The notes beneath the pieces are model-generated. The model ran no database searches and was not told the origin of the DNA. It saw only the letters and a list, made by a program, of their open reading frames with translations. From NCBI GenBank assembly GCA_002723155.1, contig PBNO01000006.1:536899-600898 (forward strand): a DNA stretch of 64,000 nucleotides. Direction: 5' to 3'. Below, one piece after another: positions 55,861 through 64,000 of this stretch (positions within the stretch are counted from its first letter, which is position 1; each line of letters opens with the position of its first letter). The position numbers and the translations under genes were made by a program. The DNA is from Ponticaulis sp. GTDB lineage: Bacteria > Pseudomonadota > Alphaproteobacteria > Caulobacterales > Hyphomonadaceae.

Positions 55861-56712
55861 ATGACATCGACCGACCCAATGGTTACAGCCCAATGGCTGA
55901 AAGAACATATCAACGCACCAGACGTTTGCGTTGTTGATGCCAGTTGGGTTCCACCTTGGATGCCTGATGCGGGCGATGGCGTGTCTCGTTCACTCTACAA
56001 GGAAGCTCATATTCCGGGGGCCGTATTCTTCGACATCGATGAAATCGCCGACACCGACAGCTCATTGCCACACATGTTGCCGTCACCAGAGAAGTTCTCT
56101 TCCCGCGTTCGCAAAATGGGCCTCGGCGATGGCAAGACGATCGTTGTTTACGATCGCTCCGGCTTCATGGCGTCAGCGCGTGTCTGGTGGATGTTCCGCT
56201 TTATGGGGCATGCAGACGTCAAAGTTCTTGATGGCGGCTGGAACGCATGGGTTGAGGCCGGTGGAGCCGTAGAGGACATGGAACCTGTCCTGTCCGAACG
56301 CCACCATACAGTGCGGGTTCAAAACCATCTTCTGAAGACATTCGATCAGATGCAGTCTGCTGTGAAAGACGACACAACGCTGATCCTTGATGCTCGCCCC
56401 GCAGGTCGATTTGCAGGCAATGCGCCGGAACCGAGACCGGGTCTTTCATCCGGCCATATGCCGGGGTCACAAAGCCTGCCAGCGACAAGTCTGGTCAATT
56501 CTGATGGTACGTTGAAATCTGAAGCCGAGCTTCGTGAGGCTCTGGCACCTTTCAAGGCCAATCAGGAAATTGTTGCCACTTGCGGATCTGGCGTCAGCGC
56601 CGCGATCATTCTTCTCGCGTTCCAGCGAATTGGTCGCAATGACGTCGCGTTATATGACGGCTCATGGTCTGAGTGGGCTGAGAAATGCCCGAATGATATT
56701 GCCACTGCATGA
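55861..56712 (+). CDS. sseA: Thiosulfate/3-mercaptopyruvate sulfurtransferase
   Basis: The 283-residue protein has two rhodanese domains. The inactive N-terminal one has VVDASWVPPWMPD and VVYDRSGFMASARVWWMFR. The catalytic C-terminal one has LILDARPAGRFAGNAPEPR and the active loop ATCGSGVSAAI, whose CGSGVSA sequence favours 3-mercaptopyruvate as sulfur donor. It lies between cysK and metC, fitting cysteine breakdown and sulfur handling. The metC start overlaps its stop (ATGA). Confidence 0.9.
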   Translation: MTSTDPMVTAQWLKEHINAPDVCVVDASWVPPWMPDAGDGVSRSLYKEAHIPGAVFFDIDEIADTDSSLPHMLPSPEKFSSRVRKMGLGDGKTIVVYDRSGFMASARVWWMFRFMGHADVKVLDGGWNAWVEAGGAVEDMEPVLSERHHTVRVQNHLLKTFDQMQSAVKDDTTLILDARPAGRFAGNAPEPRPGLSSGHMPGSQSLPATSLVNSDGTLKSEAELREALAPFKANQEIVATCGSGVSAAIILLAFQRIGRNDVALYDGSWSEWAEKCPNDIATA

Positions 56713-57881
56713 GCGAAGATAAGCGCAAACCCAGCACGCGCCTCATCCACGATGGCCGACAACATGGCGGTTTTGATGGTGCTGTAAATCCGCCCATCCG
56801 CCGTGCGTCCACTATCCTGACGGATGACGTCTCTAAACTCTATGGCGGCTCAAAGTCGCTATACGGCCGGATGGGTACAGATACACAAGAAACGCTCTCA
56901 GACGGCCTCAAATCCCTCGAGAACGCTGAGCACGTTCAACTCGCGCCAACAGGGCTCAGCGGATGTGCGCTCGCGATGGCGTCAGTACTGAACAGCGGCG
57001 ATCATCTTCTGATGACGGACTCGGCTTATGGGCCAAGCCGCCGATTCGCTGAACGCTACCTTGCCCGCATGGGCGTCTCGACGACCTTCTTTGATCCGAG
57101 GATTACCGCTGCCGCATTTGCAGCGCTGATTACACCGGAGACGAAAGCAGCATTCTTCGAAATGCCCGGCTCATTGACGTTCGAGCTCCACGATTTGAAA
57201 GCTCTGCTTCCGCTGTGCAAGCAAAACGGTATCACCACAATATTGGATAACACCTGGGCAGCAGGCGTCTTCTTTAAGCCTTTGGACGCCGGTGTAGATA
57301 TTTCAGTCCAGGCTTTGACCAAATATGTCATCGGTCACTCTGACGGCTTTGGCGGCGCAGCAATGACCAATGACCGACGCATCGCACTGAAGCTCGATCA
57401 AACGGCGAATGACTGGGGCATAGGCATGTCGCCAGACGATGCATATCTCGCTCAGAGAGGTCTGCGTACGCTTCACTCCAGAATCACTCAGCAGGGCCGC
57501 ACAGCGCTGATTATCGCAGAATGGCTGGCGGCGCAGTCCGAGGTCAAAGAGGTCTACCACCCTGCCCTGACTACACACCCTGACAACGCGATCTTTAATG
57601 ATCTGTTCTCAGGCGCATCCGGCTTGTTTTCATTCGCTCTCCACTGCGAAGAGGCTGCGGAGCTGGACCGCTTTTTTAAAACGTTTCAACTGTTTGGCTT
57701 CGGGTTTTCATGGGGCGGCTTTGAAAGCCTGATTCTTCCATGCAACCCGCAACTCAAGCGCTCCACATCCGATCGCTGGAAATCTGGAAGCTATGGCACT
57801 CTGGTGCGCGCACAGATCGGATTGGAAGACGAGGCGGACCTGATTGCAGAACTGCAACAGGCTTTATCAGAACTGCACTGA
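56709..57881 (+). CDS. metC: Cystathionine beta-lyase
   Basis: The 390-residue PLP enzyme of the Cys/Met-metabolism family cleaves cystathionine to homocysteine. Family motifs: TRLIHDGRQHGGFDGAVNPP near the N terminus, SLYGRMGTDTQETLSDGLKS, TILDNTWAAGVFFKPLDAG and the PLP lysine in VQALTKYVIGHSDGFGG; the C-terminal FSWGGFESLILP is typical of the beta-lyase branch. It is coupled to the sulfurtransferase gene and ends 7 bases before the convergent tRNA-Arg. Confidence 0.92.
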   Translation: MSEDKRKPSTRLIHDGRQHGGFDGAVNPPIRRASTILTDDVSKLYGGSKSLYGRMGTDTQETLSDGLKSLENAEHVQLAPTGLSGCALAMASVLNSGDHLLMTDSAYGPSRRFAERYLARMGVSTTFFDPRITAAAFAALITPETKAAFFEMPGSLTFELHDLKALLPLCKQNGITTILDNTWAAGVFFKPLDAGVDISVQALTKYVIGHSDGFGGAAMTNDRRIALKLDQTANDWGIGMSPDDAYLAQRGLRTLHSRITQQGRTALIIAEWLAAQSEVKEVYHPALTTHPDNAIFNDLFSGASGLFSFALHCEEAAELDRFFKTFQLFGFGFSWGGFESLILPCNPQLKRSTSDRWKSGSYGTLVRAQIGLEDEADLIAELQQALSELH

Positions 57882-57888
57882 CAGGGAA

Positions 57889-57965
57889 TGGCGACCCCTG
57901 CAGGACTCGAACCTGCAACCGTCGGATTAGAAGTCCGGTGCTCTATCCAGTTGAGCTAAGGGGCC
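57889..57965 (-). tRNA. tRNA-Arg (anticodon TCT)
   Basis: A 77-base tRNA on the reverse strand: acceptor GGCCCCT pairs with AGGGGTC, discriminator G, encoded CCA (57889-57891 on the forward strand as TGG). The D-arm has AGCTCAACTGGATAGAGC, the anticodon loop CTTCTAA gives TCT, and the T-loop is GGTTCGAGTCC. Confidence 0.95.
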
Positions 57966-57976
57966 CTGATGAACCC

Positions 57977-58285
57977 TTAGTGGGTCCAGGACTGCTTTCT
58001 GTCGGCAGCGAAGTTCGCGCTGTAAGATTTCACCAGACGTTTGGATGGACGCGGATCTTCAACCGAGAACACCAGACCTTCGCGGTTGGCGTAAGCGATT
58101 GCTTCGTCACGTGTTTCAAAAGTCAGTCGAACCTGAGACGACGTGTCATTCGTGGAGATCCAGCCCATGAGAGGGTCTGACTTACGCGATGCGTCCGTAT
58201 TCACGAATTCCAGCACCCAACGATCAGATTTCGCTTTACCTGACTGCATGGCAGTTTTGGCGGGTTTGAAGATCCGTGCACGCAT
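57977..58285 (-). CDS. ETC complex I subunit, NDUFS4 family
   Basis: The 102-residue protein is homologous to the mitochondrial accessory complex I subunit NDUFS4 (18 kDa), which in alphaproteobacteria binds NADH:quinone oxidoreductase at the N-module. The motifs MRARIFKPAKTAMQSGKAKS, WVLEF and DPLMGWISTNDTSSQV, with FETRDEAIAYANREG and a C-terminal YSANFAADRKQSW, are typical. The ribosome site GAGGAC precedes the ATG. It lies between two tRNA genes. Confidence 0.92.
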   Translation of the reverse strand: MRARIFKPAKTAMQSGKAKSDRWVLEFVNTDASRKSDPLMGWISTNDTSSQVRLTFETRDEAIAYANREGLVFSVEDPRPSKRLVKSYSANFAADRKQSWTH

Positions 58286-58303
58286 CAGTCGTCCTCACTT
58301 TAA

Positions 58304-58380
<77 letters not shown>

Positions 58381-58420
58381 ACGAAGGGTCCAATTAAAAC
58401 GCTACGAGACAGACTTCAAG

Positions 58421-58849
58421 TCAAGATTTCTCTTTCTTGCGAATGAGATGGAAAACTCCTGATACACCGGCAATTTTCTGCTTCTCGTTTCGTGTAAGCT
58501 CTGCATCGACATAGACGATATCGCCATCAACGCCCGTGACACGCGCCTCGGCGATCAGCCAGTCACCGATTCGTACAGGCTGGAGGTAATCGATCGAAAG
58601 CCGCATGGTAACAGAGGCTTGTCTGGCGGAATTCCAGACTGCCCACGCCATCGCGCTGTCTGCGAAGGCCGCGGTCATACCGCCATGCAGAAAGCCGAGG
58701 CCATTACAGTGACGTTCTTCCACGCTCAGCCCAGTTTGCAGCCTGCCACCCAGTGAACGCCGGTAATATGGTCCATTGTTGCGAGAAAAAGGCCCCCGCC
58801 CCTCAGCAAGCTCGAATCCGTCCGGAATATCCGAAACAATCGCGGACAT
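58421..58849 (-). CDS. PaaI-family thioesterase
   Basis: The 142-residue hot-dog-fold acyl-CoA thioesterase has CNGLGFLHGGMTAAFADSAM, the HGG...D motif of the PaaI group, and RLSIDYLQPVRIGDWLIAEA. The substrate is not clear. It follows the DUF192 gene by 6 bases in the same direction and may be co-transcribed with the cold-shock gene upstream. Confidence 0.87.
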   Translation of the reverse strand: MSAIVSDIPDGFELAEGRGPFSRNNGPYYRRSLGGRLQTGLSVEERHCNGLGFLHGGMTAAFADSAMAWAVWNSARQASVTMRLSIDYLQPVRIGDWLIAEARVTGVDGDIVYVDAELTRNEKQKIAGVSGVFHLIRKKEKS

Positions 58850-58855
58850 TCCGAT

Positions 58856-59362
58856 CTATTCGGCAGCTTCTTCGGAATCAGACGTGTCTTCGGCAGGACC
58901 GGTTTCAGCGTTGCCAAAAATCTCGTGGATGATCTGATCGCCTGGACGAATGCCAAACGCATTAGCCTGACCATCAGCCAGCTCGAGCACACCTTTTACC
59001 GGAAAGCCCGGATTGATGTGTCGTTCGGAATGAGCCTGCGCATGGGCGACAATTGCGAGCACAGTCCCTTCTGCGTCCATGAATACCATGTCGATCGGAA
59101 ACTCGACGTTCCGCATCCACATATTCGGCTCGCGCGGCGTCCCGAAATCGAAAATCATGCCGCGGTCTTCAGCAATGTTCTCACGGAACATCAGACCTGT
59201 CGCGATTTCATCCGGCTCGTCCGCGACTTCTGCTGTAATCGTAACCGGGCCGCTCTGCGTTTCAATCGTAAGCGGGCCTTCCGGCATGAAAATGGCCGCC
59301 GACTGCGCGAAAGCTACAGGCGCCATAACGAGAAGCGAAGAGATCAGAAGAAGTTTTTTCAT
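58856..59362 (-). CDS. DUF192 domain-containing exported protein
   Basis: The 168-residue protein has a Sec signal (LLLISSLLVMAPVAFAQS) and a DUF192 domain: TGLMFRENIAEDRGMIFDFG, NMWMRNVEFPIDMVFMDAEG and the C-terminal GVLELADGQANAFGIRPGD. The family is common in alphaproteobacteria beside cold-shock genes and its function is not known. The acidic tail (ETGPAEDTSDSEEAAE) is natural and low-complexity. Confidence 0.88.
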   Translation of the reverse strand: MKKLLLISSLLVMAPVAFAQSAAIFMPEGPLTIETQSGPVTITAEVADEPDEIATGLMFRENIAEDRGMIFDFGTPREPNMWMRNVEFPIDMVFMDAEGTVLAIVAHAQAHSERHINPGFPVKGVLELADGQANAFGIRPGDQIIHEIFGNAETGPAEDTSDSEEAAE

Positions 59363-59416
59363 AGCGTCTGTTTAATCAACTGTCAGACATCCAGCAAGCA
59401 GGATAACGCACTCGCG

Positions 59417-59938
59417 TCAGCCTATTTCCTTGATCTGCTCGACGTGCTCGCCTTTAGGGCCTTCGCGGATAATCGCTTCGTATCGACCGCCATCCAGCAA
59501 ATCGTCGAGTCCGGCCTTTCGGACAGCCACCATGTGGACGAAAATATCGACATCCGAAGCGTCGGGCCGGTTTACAAAGCCATAGCCCTTGGCGCGGTTG
59601 AACCATTTGATCATGACCGTTTCGAAGGTTTCGTCCTGACTTTCCTCCTCCGGCGAAACGAGGGGCTCATAGGACAGAATTTCGACTGCCTGTAGCCCTT
59701 TTGGACGATCCGCAGCCATGCATACCATACGACCGCCTTCCTGCATTGTGGAAAGCCCGGCCGCCCGCAGGCAGCTGACATGAATCATCACATCGCTGAG
59801 GTCAGCATCACCGTTATCTGAATCGGGCGATAGGAAGCCGTACCCCTTTACGGCATCAAACCATTTCACCTGCCCGCTAATCTTCTTGAGCTTTACGGTC
59901 GATTCGCCGGCTTCCTCGGCTGGAAAGCCTTCGTTCAT
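59417..59938 (-). CDS. Protein with two cold-shock domains
   Basis: The 173-residue nucleic-acid-binding protein has two CSD repeats: residues ~20-90 ([20 protein letters not shown]) and ~105-173 ([38 protein letters not shown]). Both keep the RNP-like KGYGF core, the second also FVH. Double-CSD proteins of this kind are usual in alphaproteobacteria, often beside DUF192, as here. A CtrA-like TTAACC half-site and a TTGACC box occur upstream but no good promoter is resolved. Confidence 0.9.
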   Translation of the reverse strand: MNEGFPAEEAGESTVKLKKISGQVKWFDAVKGYGFLSPDSDNGDADLSDVMIHVSCLRAAGLSTMQEGGRMVCMAADRPKGLQAVEILSYEPLVSPEEESQDETFETVMIKWFNRAKGYGFVNRPDASDVDIFVHMVAVRKAGLDDLLDGGRYEAIIREGPKGEHVEQIKEIG

Positions 59939-60030
59939 CTTAAAATCAGTCCCCTCAAATACGTTCGCGCAAGGTTAACATACCCGGCTTGGAACGGAAG
60001 AGGTCAAATCTAATTTTCGGAGAAGTAAAG

Positions 60031-60105
60031 TGGCACGCCCTAGGGGAATCGAACCCCTCTTTCCAGGTTGAAAACCTGGCGTCCTAACCGATAGACGAAG
60101 GGCGC
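60031..60105 (-). tRNA. tRNA-Glu (anticodon TTC)
   Basis: A 75-base reverse-strand tRNA: acceptor GCGCCCT pairs with AGGGCGT (one G-T pair), discriminator G, encoded CCA. The D-arm has TCGTCTATCGGTTAGGACG, the anticodon loop TTTTCAA gives TTC, and the T-loop is GGTTCGATTCC. Confidence 0.95.
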
Positions 60106-60169
60106 GCTCTGCTGAGATGGCGGATATAACGAGCCGTTTCTTCCTCTGCAAGCATTATTTCCAAGTTTT

Positions 60170-61933
60170 CTAATTTTTTTTCATCGCGTCGATGATTTCT
60201 ATCTGAACGCTGTTTTGACCGCGGGCTGAACCCCACTCGTCACGCTCCGGATACCCTATCAAATCCACCGTCTGTCCCTTTTGAAGCAAACTCCCCAGAT
60301 CCGTTTCAGCGGCGCGCCAAGCAATTGCGCTAATCCGGCCACTTCCGTCATCCAGGGTGACTTTCAGGTGATTTGCGCCAATCACGCGGCTGAACACAAT
60401 CTGTGCATTTTTTACGCGAACGACCGGTTTTGTTGCAGCTGCACCATAGGGGCCAGCCTGCTCGACCACATCAATAAAGCGTGGCGTCATCGCCGAAACC
60501 AGCACATCAAAGTCGATCTGAACAACACGCGCTTCGTCGAGCTCTTTTTCGACATTTGCAAAATACGTAGAGAGAAAATCGCGGAAATCCTGCATACGTT
60601 CGGGGGCAACACTGAAGCCGCCCGCCATGGCGTGCCCCCCGCCTGTGACCAGCACGCCCGCCTCAGCCGCTGCTGAGATTGCCTTTCCAATATTCAGACC
60701 GGAAACAGACCGCGCCGACCCTTTACCGACATCTCCGAACTGCTCTCCCCAGCCGACAACTGCGACAGGGCGATGAAACTCGTCCTTGAGGCGTCCAGCG
60801 ACGATACCGATGATGCCCGGGTGCCATCCTTCGCCGCCGACCACGTAGACTGGATAATCGACATTATGGCGCTGCAGCTGATGTATCTGTTTGCGCGCTT
60901 CGTTCTGAATATCGGCTTCGATATCCTTACGCGCCTGATTCAGGATAAAGAGCTGCTCTGCAATGGGAACAGCCTCTTCAATCGACAGTGAGGCTAACAA
61001 CTGCGTAGCGAGCCACGGGTCACCTATACGCCCGCCGGCGTTCAGCTGAGGACCAATTCCGAAGGTCAGGTCTGTAACCTTTCTCGGCGGACTGCGTCCT
61101 GACACCTGAGACAGAGCAACAATACCAGGGCATTCGTCATGGGCCAGAATTTTAAGCCCCTGAACAACGAAGGCGCGGTTCAGCTCAACGAGCGGCGCCA
61201 TATCGCACAGTGTACCTAATGAACACAGATCCAGATTCTTCATCAGATCCGGAAGATCAGATGCCGTGTAACTCAGCGTGTTACGAAAATACCGGTTCAG
61301 AGAGGCAGTGAGGACGTAAACAACACCCGCCGCAGCCAGATGCCCCTGCCCTGCCTCGCAATCAGGCCGATTCGGATTCACCAGAGCTGCGCAGGATGGG
61401 ATGTCTTCGCCCATCAAATGGTGATCGACTACGATGATATCGAGGTCGATTTCTGACGCACGCCTGAGCGCCGCCTCGGCGGCCGCGCCACAATCAACCG
61501 TGATGACGAGATCGACGCCCTGAGCTTTCAAAGTCTCAAATGCCTGAGGCGACGGCCCATAGCCCTCTTTCAGGCGATCGGGCACGTACAGGACGAGGTC
61601 CTGACCGAAAAACCGAAAATATCGGATCAACTGGGCAGCGCTCGTTGCGCCGTCCACATCGTAGTCGGCCAACACAGCAACGGTTTTCTCTTCGAGAATG
61701 GCTTTTGCGATCAGCTCTGTCGCAACATCCATATCTTTCAAAGTTGATGGATCGGGGAACAGATTCCTGAGTGTTGGATGCAAAAAGGCCTCAACCTCTT
61801 CGGGAGGCACCTCTCGACGCAACAAAAGCGCTGAAAGGGTCGCGTCGAGCCCGGATTTCCGAGCATAATCATCTAGGGTTTTGTCGTCGAAAAGAGGTTC
61901 TGACCAATGAAAGCCGCGTGCGGTTTCTGTCAT
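60170..61933 (-). CDS. recJ: Single-stranded-DNA-specific exonuclease RecJ
   Basis: The 587-residue 5'-3' exonuclease has the DHH-family metal motifs VLADYDVDGATSAAQL, VDCGAAAEAALRR and VVDHHLMGEDIPS, the DHHA1 motif VTGGGHAMAGGF, and a C-terminal OB fold. It acts in recombination and mismatch repair. It starts 4 bases after the glpX stop and is the third gene of the hom-glpX-recJ unit. Length is typical. Confidence 0.95.
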   Translation of the reverse strand: MTETARGFHWSEPLFDDKTLDDYARKSGLDATLSALLLRREVPPEEVEAFLHPTLRNLFPDPSTLKDMDVATELIAKAILEEKTVAVLADYDVDGATSAAQLIRYFRFFGQDLVLYVPDRLKEGYGPSPQAFETLKAQGVDLVITVDCGAAAEAALRRASEIDLDIIVVDHHLMGEDIPSCAALVNPNRPDCEAGQGHLAAAGVVYVLTASLNRYFRNTLSYTASDLPDLMKNLDLCSLGTLCDMAPLVELNRAFVVQGLKILAHDECPGIVALSQVSGRSPPRKVTDLTFGIGPQLNAGGRIGDPWLATQLLASLSIEEAVPIAEQLFILNQARKDIEADIQNEARKQIHQLQRHNVDYPVYVVGGEGWHPGIIGIVAGRLKDEFHRPVAVVGWGEQFGDVGKGSARSVSGLNIGKAISAAAEAGVLVTGGGHAMAGGFSVAPERMQDFRDFLSTYFANVEKELDEARVVQIDFDVLVSAMTPRFIDVVEQAGPYGAAATKPVVRVKNAQIVFSRVIGANHLKVTLDDGSGRISAIAWRAAETDLGSLLQKGQTVDLIGYPERDEWGSARGQNSVQIEIIDAMKKN

Positions 61934-61937
61934 AGCC

Positions 61938-62891
61938 TCACACCGGACGACGCGTCCGTACGCGTCTTACAGAATGATCTGAGGAGGTCATGATCAGTGT
62001 TTCCGTTTCGACAGTGCCTCTGCCGTAAACCACGCCGTCCAATAGGCCGCCTTTCGTGACACCCGTCGCACAAAATACAGTGTCAGATGTCACTAGTTCA
62101 TCCAGTGAATATATCTTGTTCAGATCCTGAATACCCACGCGACGAGCGCGCTGCTTTTCTTCGTCATTGCGAAATACAAGCCGAGCCTCGAACTGTCCGC
62201 CAATACATTTGAGTGCAGCGGCTGCAAGAACGCCTTCCGGCGCACCGCCCTGTCCGAGATACATATCGATGCCTGTAGACGGATCAGTCGTGTTGATGAC
62301 ACCCGCGATGTCACCATCGGAGATCATTGCGACTTTTGCACCGACTGACCTCAGCGATGAAATAATCTCGTGGTGGCGCGGCCGGTCGAGAACACATACC
62401 GTGATCCGCTCCGGCGGAACGTCTTTCTCTTTTGCAAGCGCGAGCACGTTTTCTGCCGGCGTTGCGGCAAGCGTCACAATCCCTTGAGGCAGTCCGGGCC
62501 CAACCGCAATTTTCTCCATGTAAACATCCGGAGAATGAAGCAGCGTGCCTCGGGGCGCGATCGCCAGAACTGATAGCGCGTTCGACATAGCCTTCGCTGT
62601 GAGCGTGGTGCCCTCCAGCGGGTCGAGAGCGATATCGATTTCCGGGCCTTCGCCGGTGCCGACCGCTTCGCCAATGAACAACATTGGTGCTTCGTCACGC
62701 TCACCCTCGCCGATAACAATCCGTCCACGCATCGGAACCGCGTTCAAACCGGTTCTCATGGCATCAACCGCGGCCTGGTCAGCCTTCATCTCATCGCCGC
62801 GTCCGGTCAGTTGATGCGCAGCAATTGCAGCAGCCTCAGTGACCCGAATCATTGCGTCGGCAATAGCCGCATCGATGTTTGTTTCAGCCAT
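61938..62891 (-). CDS. glpX: Class II fructose-1,6-bisphosphatase
   Basis: The 317-residue metal-dependent FBPase of gluconeogenesis has GRIVIGEGERDEAPMLFIGE, IALDPLEGTTLTAKAMSNAL (metal- and substrate-binding) and VFCATGVTKGGLLDGV. In alphaproteobacteria it commonly sits between hom and recJ, as it does here (19- and 4-base gaps). Confidence 0.94.
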   Translation of the reverse strand: MAETNIDAAIADAMIRVTEAAAIAAHQLTGRGDEMKADQAAVDAMRTGLNAVPMRGRIVIGEGERDEAPMLFIGEAVGTGEGPEIDIALDPLEGTTLTAKAMSNALSVLAIAPRGTLLHSPDVYMEKIAVGPGLPQGIVTLAATPAENVLALAKEKDVPPERITVCVLDRPRHHEIISSLRSVGAKVAMISDGDIAGVINTTDPSTGIDMYLGQGGAPEGVLAAAALKCIGGQFEARLVFRNDEEKQRARRVGIQDLNKIYSLDELVTSDTVFCATGVTKGGLLDGVVYGRGTVETETLIMTSSDHSVRRVRTRRPV

Positions 62892-62910
62892 AGCGCGTTC
62901 CTTCAGCTGA

Positions 62911-64000
62911 TTAGCTGGCCTCGATCCGAATAAGTCTCGCCGGATTCGGCACTGCGCTGAGAGCGTTTATTTTGGACAGCGCGGACTCAGCAGCCGAATG
63001 AGAACAAGCGTGCGTCACAATTGCGACCGGCGCAAACTCTGAACCTTCGGCAGAATCCTGCAGCAGTGCTTCAACAGACACATCTGACTTGGCAAGTTCT
63101 TCTGTGAGCGATGCAAGCGCACCCGCTTTATCCTCTAGGTCCACGCGGATCAGATATTTAGACAAAACCGAATTCTGCGCAGACTTATCGCAGAATTGAG
63201 TCGTCAGTTCAGATACGTGGAGACCGAGAACCTGTTTGTTCTGGTCAGAAAGCAACGCTGCAAGGTCGCCAAGCACCGCACTCGCTGTCGGGTGAGAGCC
63301 CGCGCCCGGTCCTGTCAGCGTGTAATTTCCTGCATGTACCGTTTCGACCATCACGGCGTTCAGTGGACCGTCAATTTGCGCCAAAGGCGAACCAATCGGC
63401 AGAAGAACTGGCTCTACGCGGCAGATAACACCTGCTTCGGTATTAGTGGCCTCTGCAATGAGTTTGATCTTATGGTTCAGCTTGGCGGAAAGCTCGAGAT
63501 CTTTGAGACTGATCGTATCGACGCCGCTGATATCAACTTGCGAGAAATCCAGCGGAACACCAAAGCCAAGGGAAGCGAGAATAGCAATTTTGTGTGCGGC
63601 ATCTGTGCCAGACACATCAAGGAACGGGTCGGCTTCGGCATACCCAAGTCGTTGGGCATCTGCCAGGACATCATCATATGAACGTCCGCTCGCCTTCATC
63701 TCTGTGAGAAGATAATTGCAAGTGCCATTCAGAATGCCGCGCAGCGACTTGATCTGCGTTCCGGCAAAAGACTCGCGAATTGCACGAACGACAGGAATGC
63801 CGCCCGCAACAGCAGCCTCAAACAGAAGCGGTGTGCCGGAAGCGTCTGCCAGTGCTGCGAGCTCTTCGCCATGTTCTGCGATCAGCGCTTTATTGGCCGT
63901 CACAACTGGTTTGCCCAGTTTCAAGGCCGCTTCAACAGCCAGCTTCGCCGGGCCATCAGCTCCCCCCATCAGTTCAACAAACACTTCGGTGTTCTCTGAT
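62911..64000 (-). CDS. hom: Homoserine dehydrogenase, C-terminal part
   Basis: Partial: the reading frame is open to the window edge at 64000 and the N-terminal NAD(P)-binding region (roughly 80-100 residues) lies outside the window. The visible part has the catalytic/structural motifs VTANKALIAEHG, GILNGTCNYLLTEM, AEADPFLDVSGTDAAHK and TGPGAGSHPTASAVLGDLA, then a C-terminal ACT domain (YLIRVDLEDKAGALASLTEE) that usually mediates threonine feedback. It makes homoserine for threonine and methionine, and is the first gene of the unit with glpX and recJ. Confidence 0.94.
   Translation of the reverse strand, partial: SENTEVFVELMGGADGPAKLAVEAALKLGKPVVTANKALIAEHGEELAALADASGTPLLFEAAVAGGIPVVRAIRESFAGTQIKSLRGILNGTCNYLLTEMKASGRSYDDVLADAQRLGYAEADPFLDVSGTDAAHKIAILASLGFGVPLDFSQVDISGVDTISLKDLELSAKLNHKIKLIAEATNTEAGVICRVEPVLLPIGSPLAQIDGPLNAVMVETVHAGNYTLTGPGAGSHPTASAVLGDLAALLSDQNKQVLGLHVSELTTQFCDKSAQNSVLSKYLIRVDLEDKAGALASLTEELAKSDVSVEALLQDSAEGSEFAPVAIVTHACSHSAAESALSKINALSAVPNPARLIRIEAS

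Overview
The window is a contiguous, gene-dense piece of an alphaproteobacterial chromosome with moderate GC. I see no prophage, insertion sequence, CRISPR array or rRNA. Several things point to Alphaproteobacteria: the dusB-ntrB-ntrC-ntrY-ntrX-trkA-trkH-hfq-hflX order, the fused ispDF gene, the mfd/sdhE/recG group, an NDUFS4-type complex I subunit gene and a COQ10-like gene next to lipA. A PopA-like protein and a DUF1552/DUF1592 cluster suggest a Caulobacterales/Hyphomonadaceae-type organism; that placement is inference.

Layout. 1-3.2 kb: end of the pyruvate dehydrogenase operon (pdhB, pdhC, lpdA). 3.2-4.8 kb: Aas-like acyl-CoA synthetase, reverse strand. 4.9-9.2 kb: lipA, COQ10-like gene, pncC/cinA, ispDF, dusB. 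9.2-20.7 kb: nitrogen two-component systems (ntrBC, ntrYX), potassium uptake (trkA, trkH), hfq, hflX, mazG. 20.7-26.3 kb: reverse-strand MBL hydrolase, tatD, holB, tmk, dacA and rlpA. 26.6 kb: tRNA-Ser.

26.7-38.4 kb is the most accessory-looking part. It starts with a reverse-strand cluster: HiPIP, an unknown secreted protein, a DUF1592-type haem protein, a DUF1552 Tat protein, a cytochrome c'-like lipoprotein and an unusually long GST. A TetR gene diverges from it. Next come an HTH-TetR fusion regulator, a two-subunit 3-oxoacid CoA-transferase, a histidine phosphatase and an alpha-methylacyl-CoA racemase, which look like acyl-CoA or branched-lipid metabolism.

38.5-47.6 kb: PopA-like protein (two receiver-like domains plus a GGDEF domain with a dead active site and an intact RxxD I-site), mfd, sdhE, recG, a DUF502 protein and a degenerate DUF3089-like protein. 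47.6-54.7 kb: hldE, then a translationally coupled photolyase / FAD oxidoreductase / DUF1365 / cyclopropane-fatty-acyl synthase operon, convergent with a DUF6134-like gene. Both transcription units carry the same TGATCY-N18-TA element, as in the singlet-oxygen (RpoE-ChrR, ECF11) regulon of Rhodobacter. The photolyase seems to start at a rare ATT codon.

54.8-57.9 kb: cysteine metabolism (cysK, sulfurtransferase, metC). 57.9-64 kb, reverse strand: tRNA-Arg, NDUFS4-like gene, tRNA-Pro, PaaI thioesterase, DUF192 protein, double cold-shock-domain protein, tRNA-Glu, recJ, glpX and the 3' part of hom. The strongest points for follow-up are the periplasmic redox cluster, the PopA-like protein, the two matching ECF-type promoters with the ATT start, and an NtrC that lacks the GAFTGA loop.
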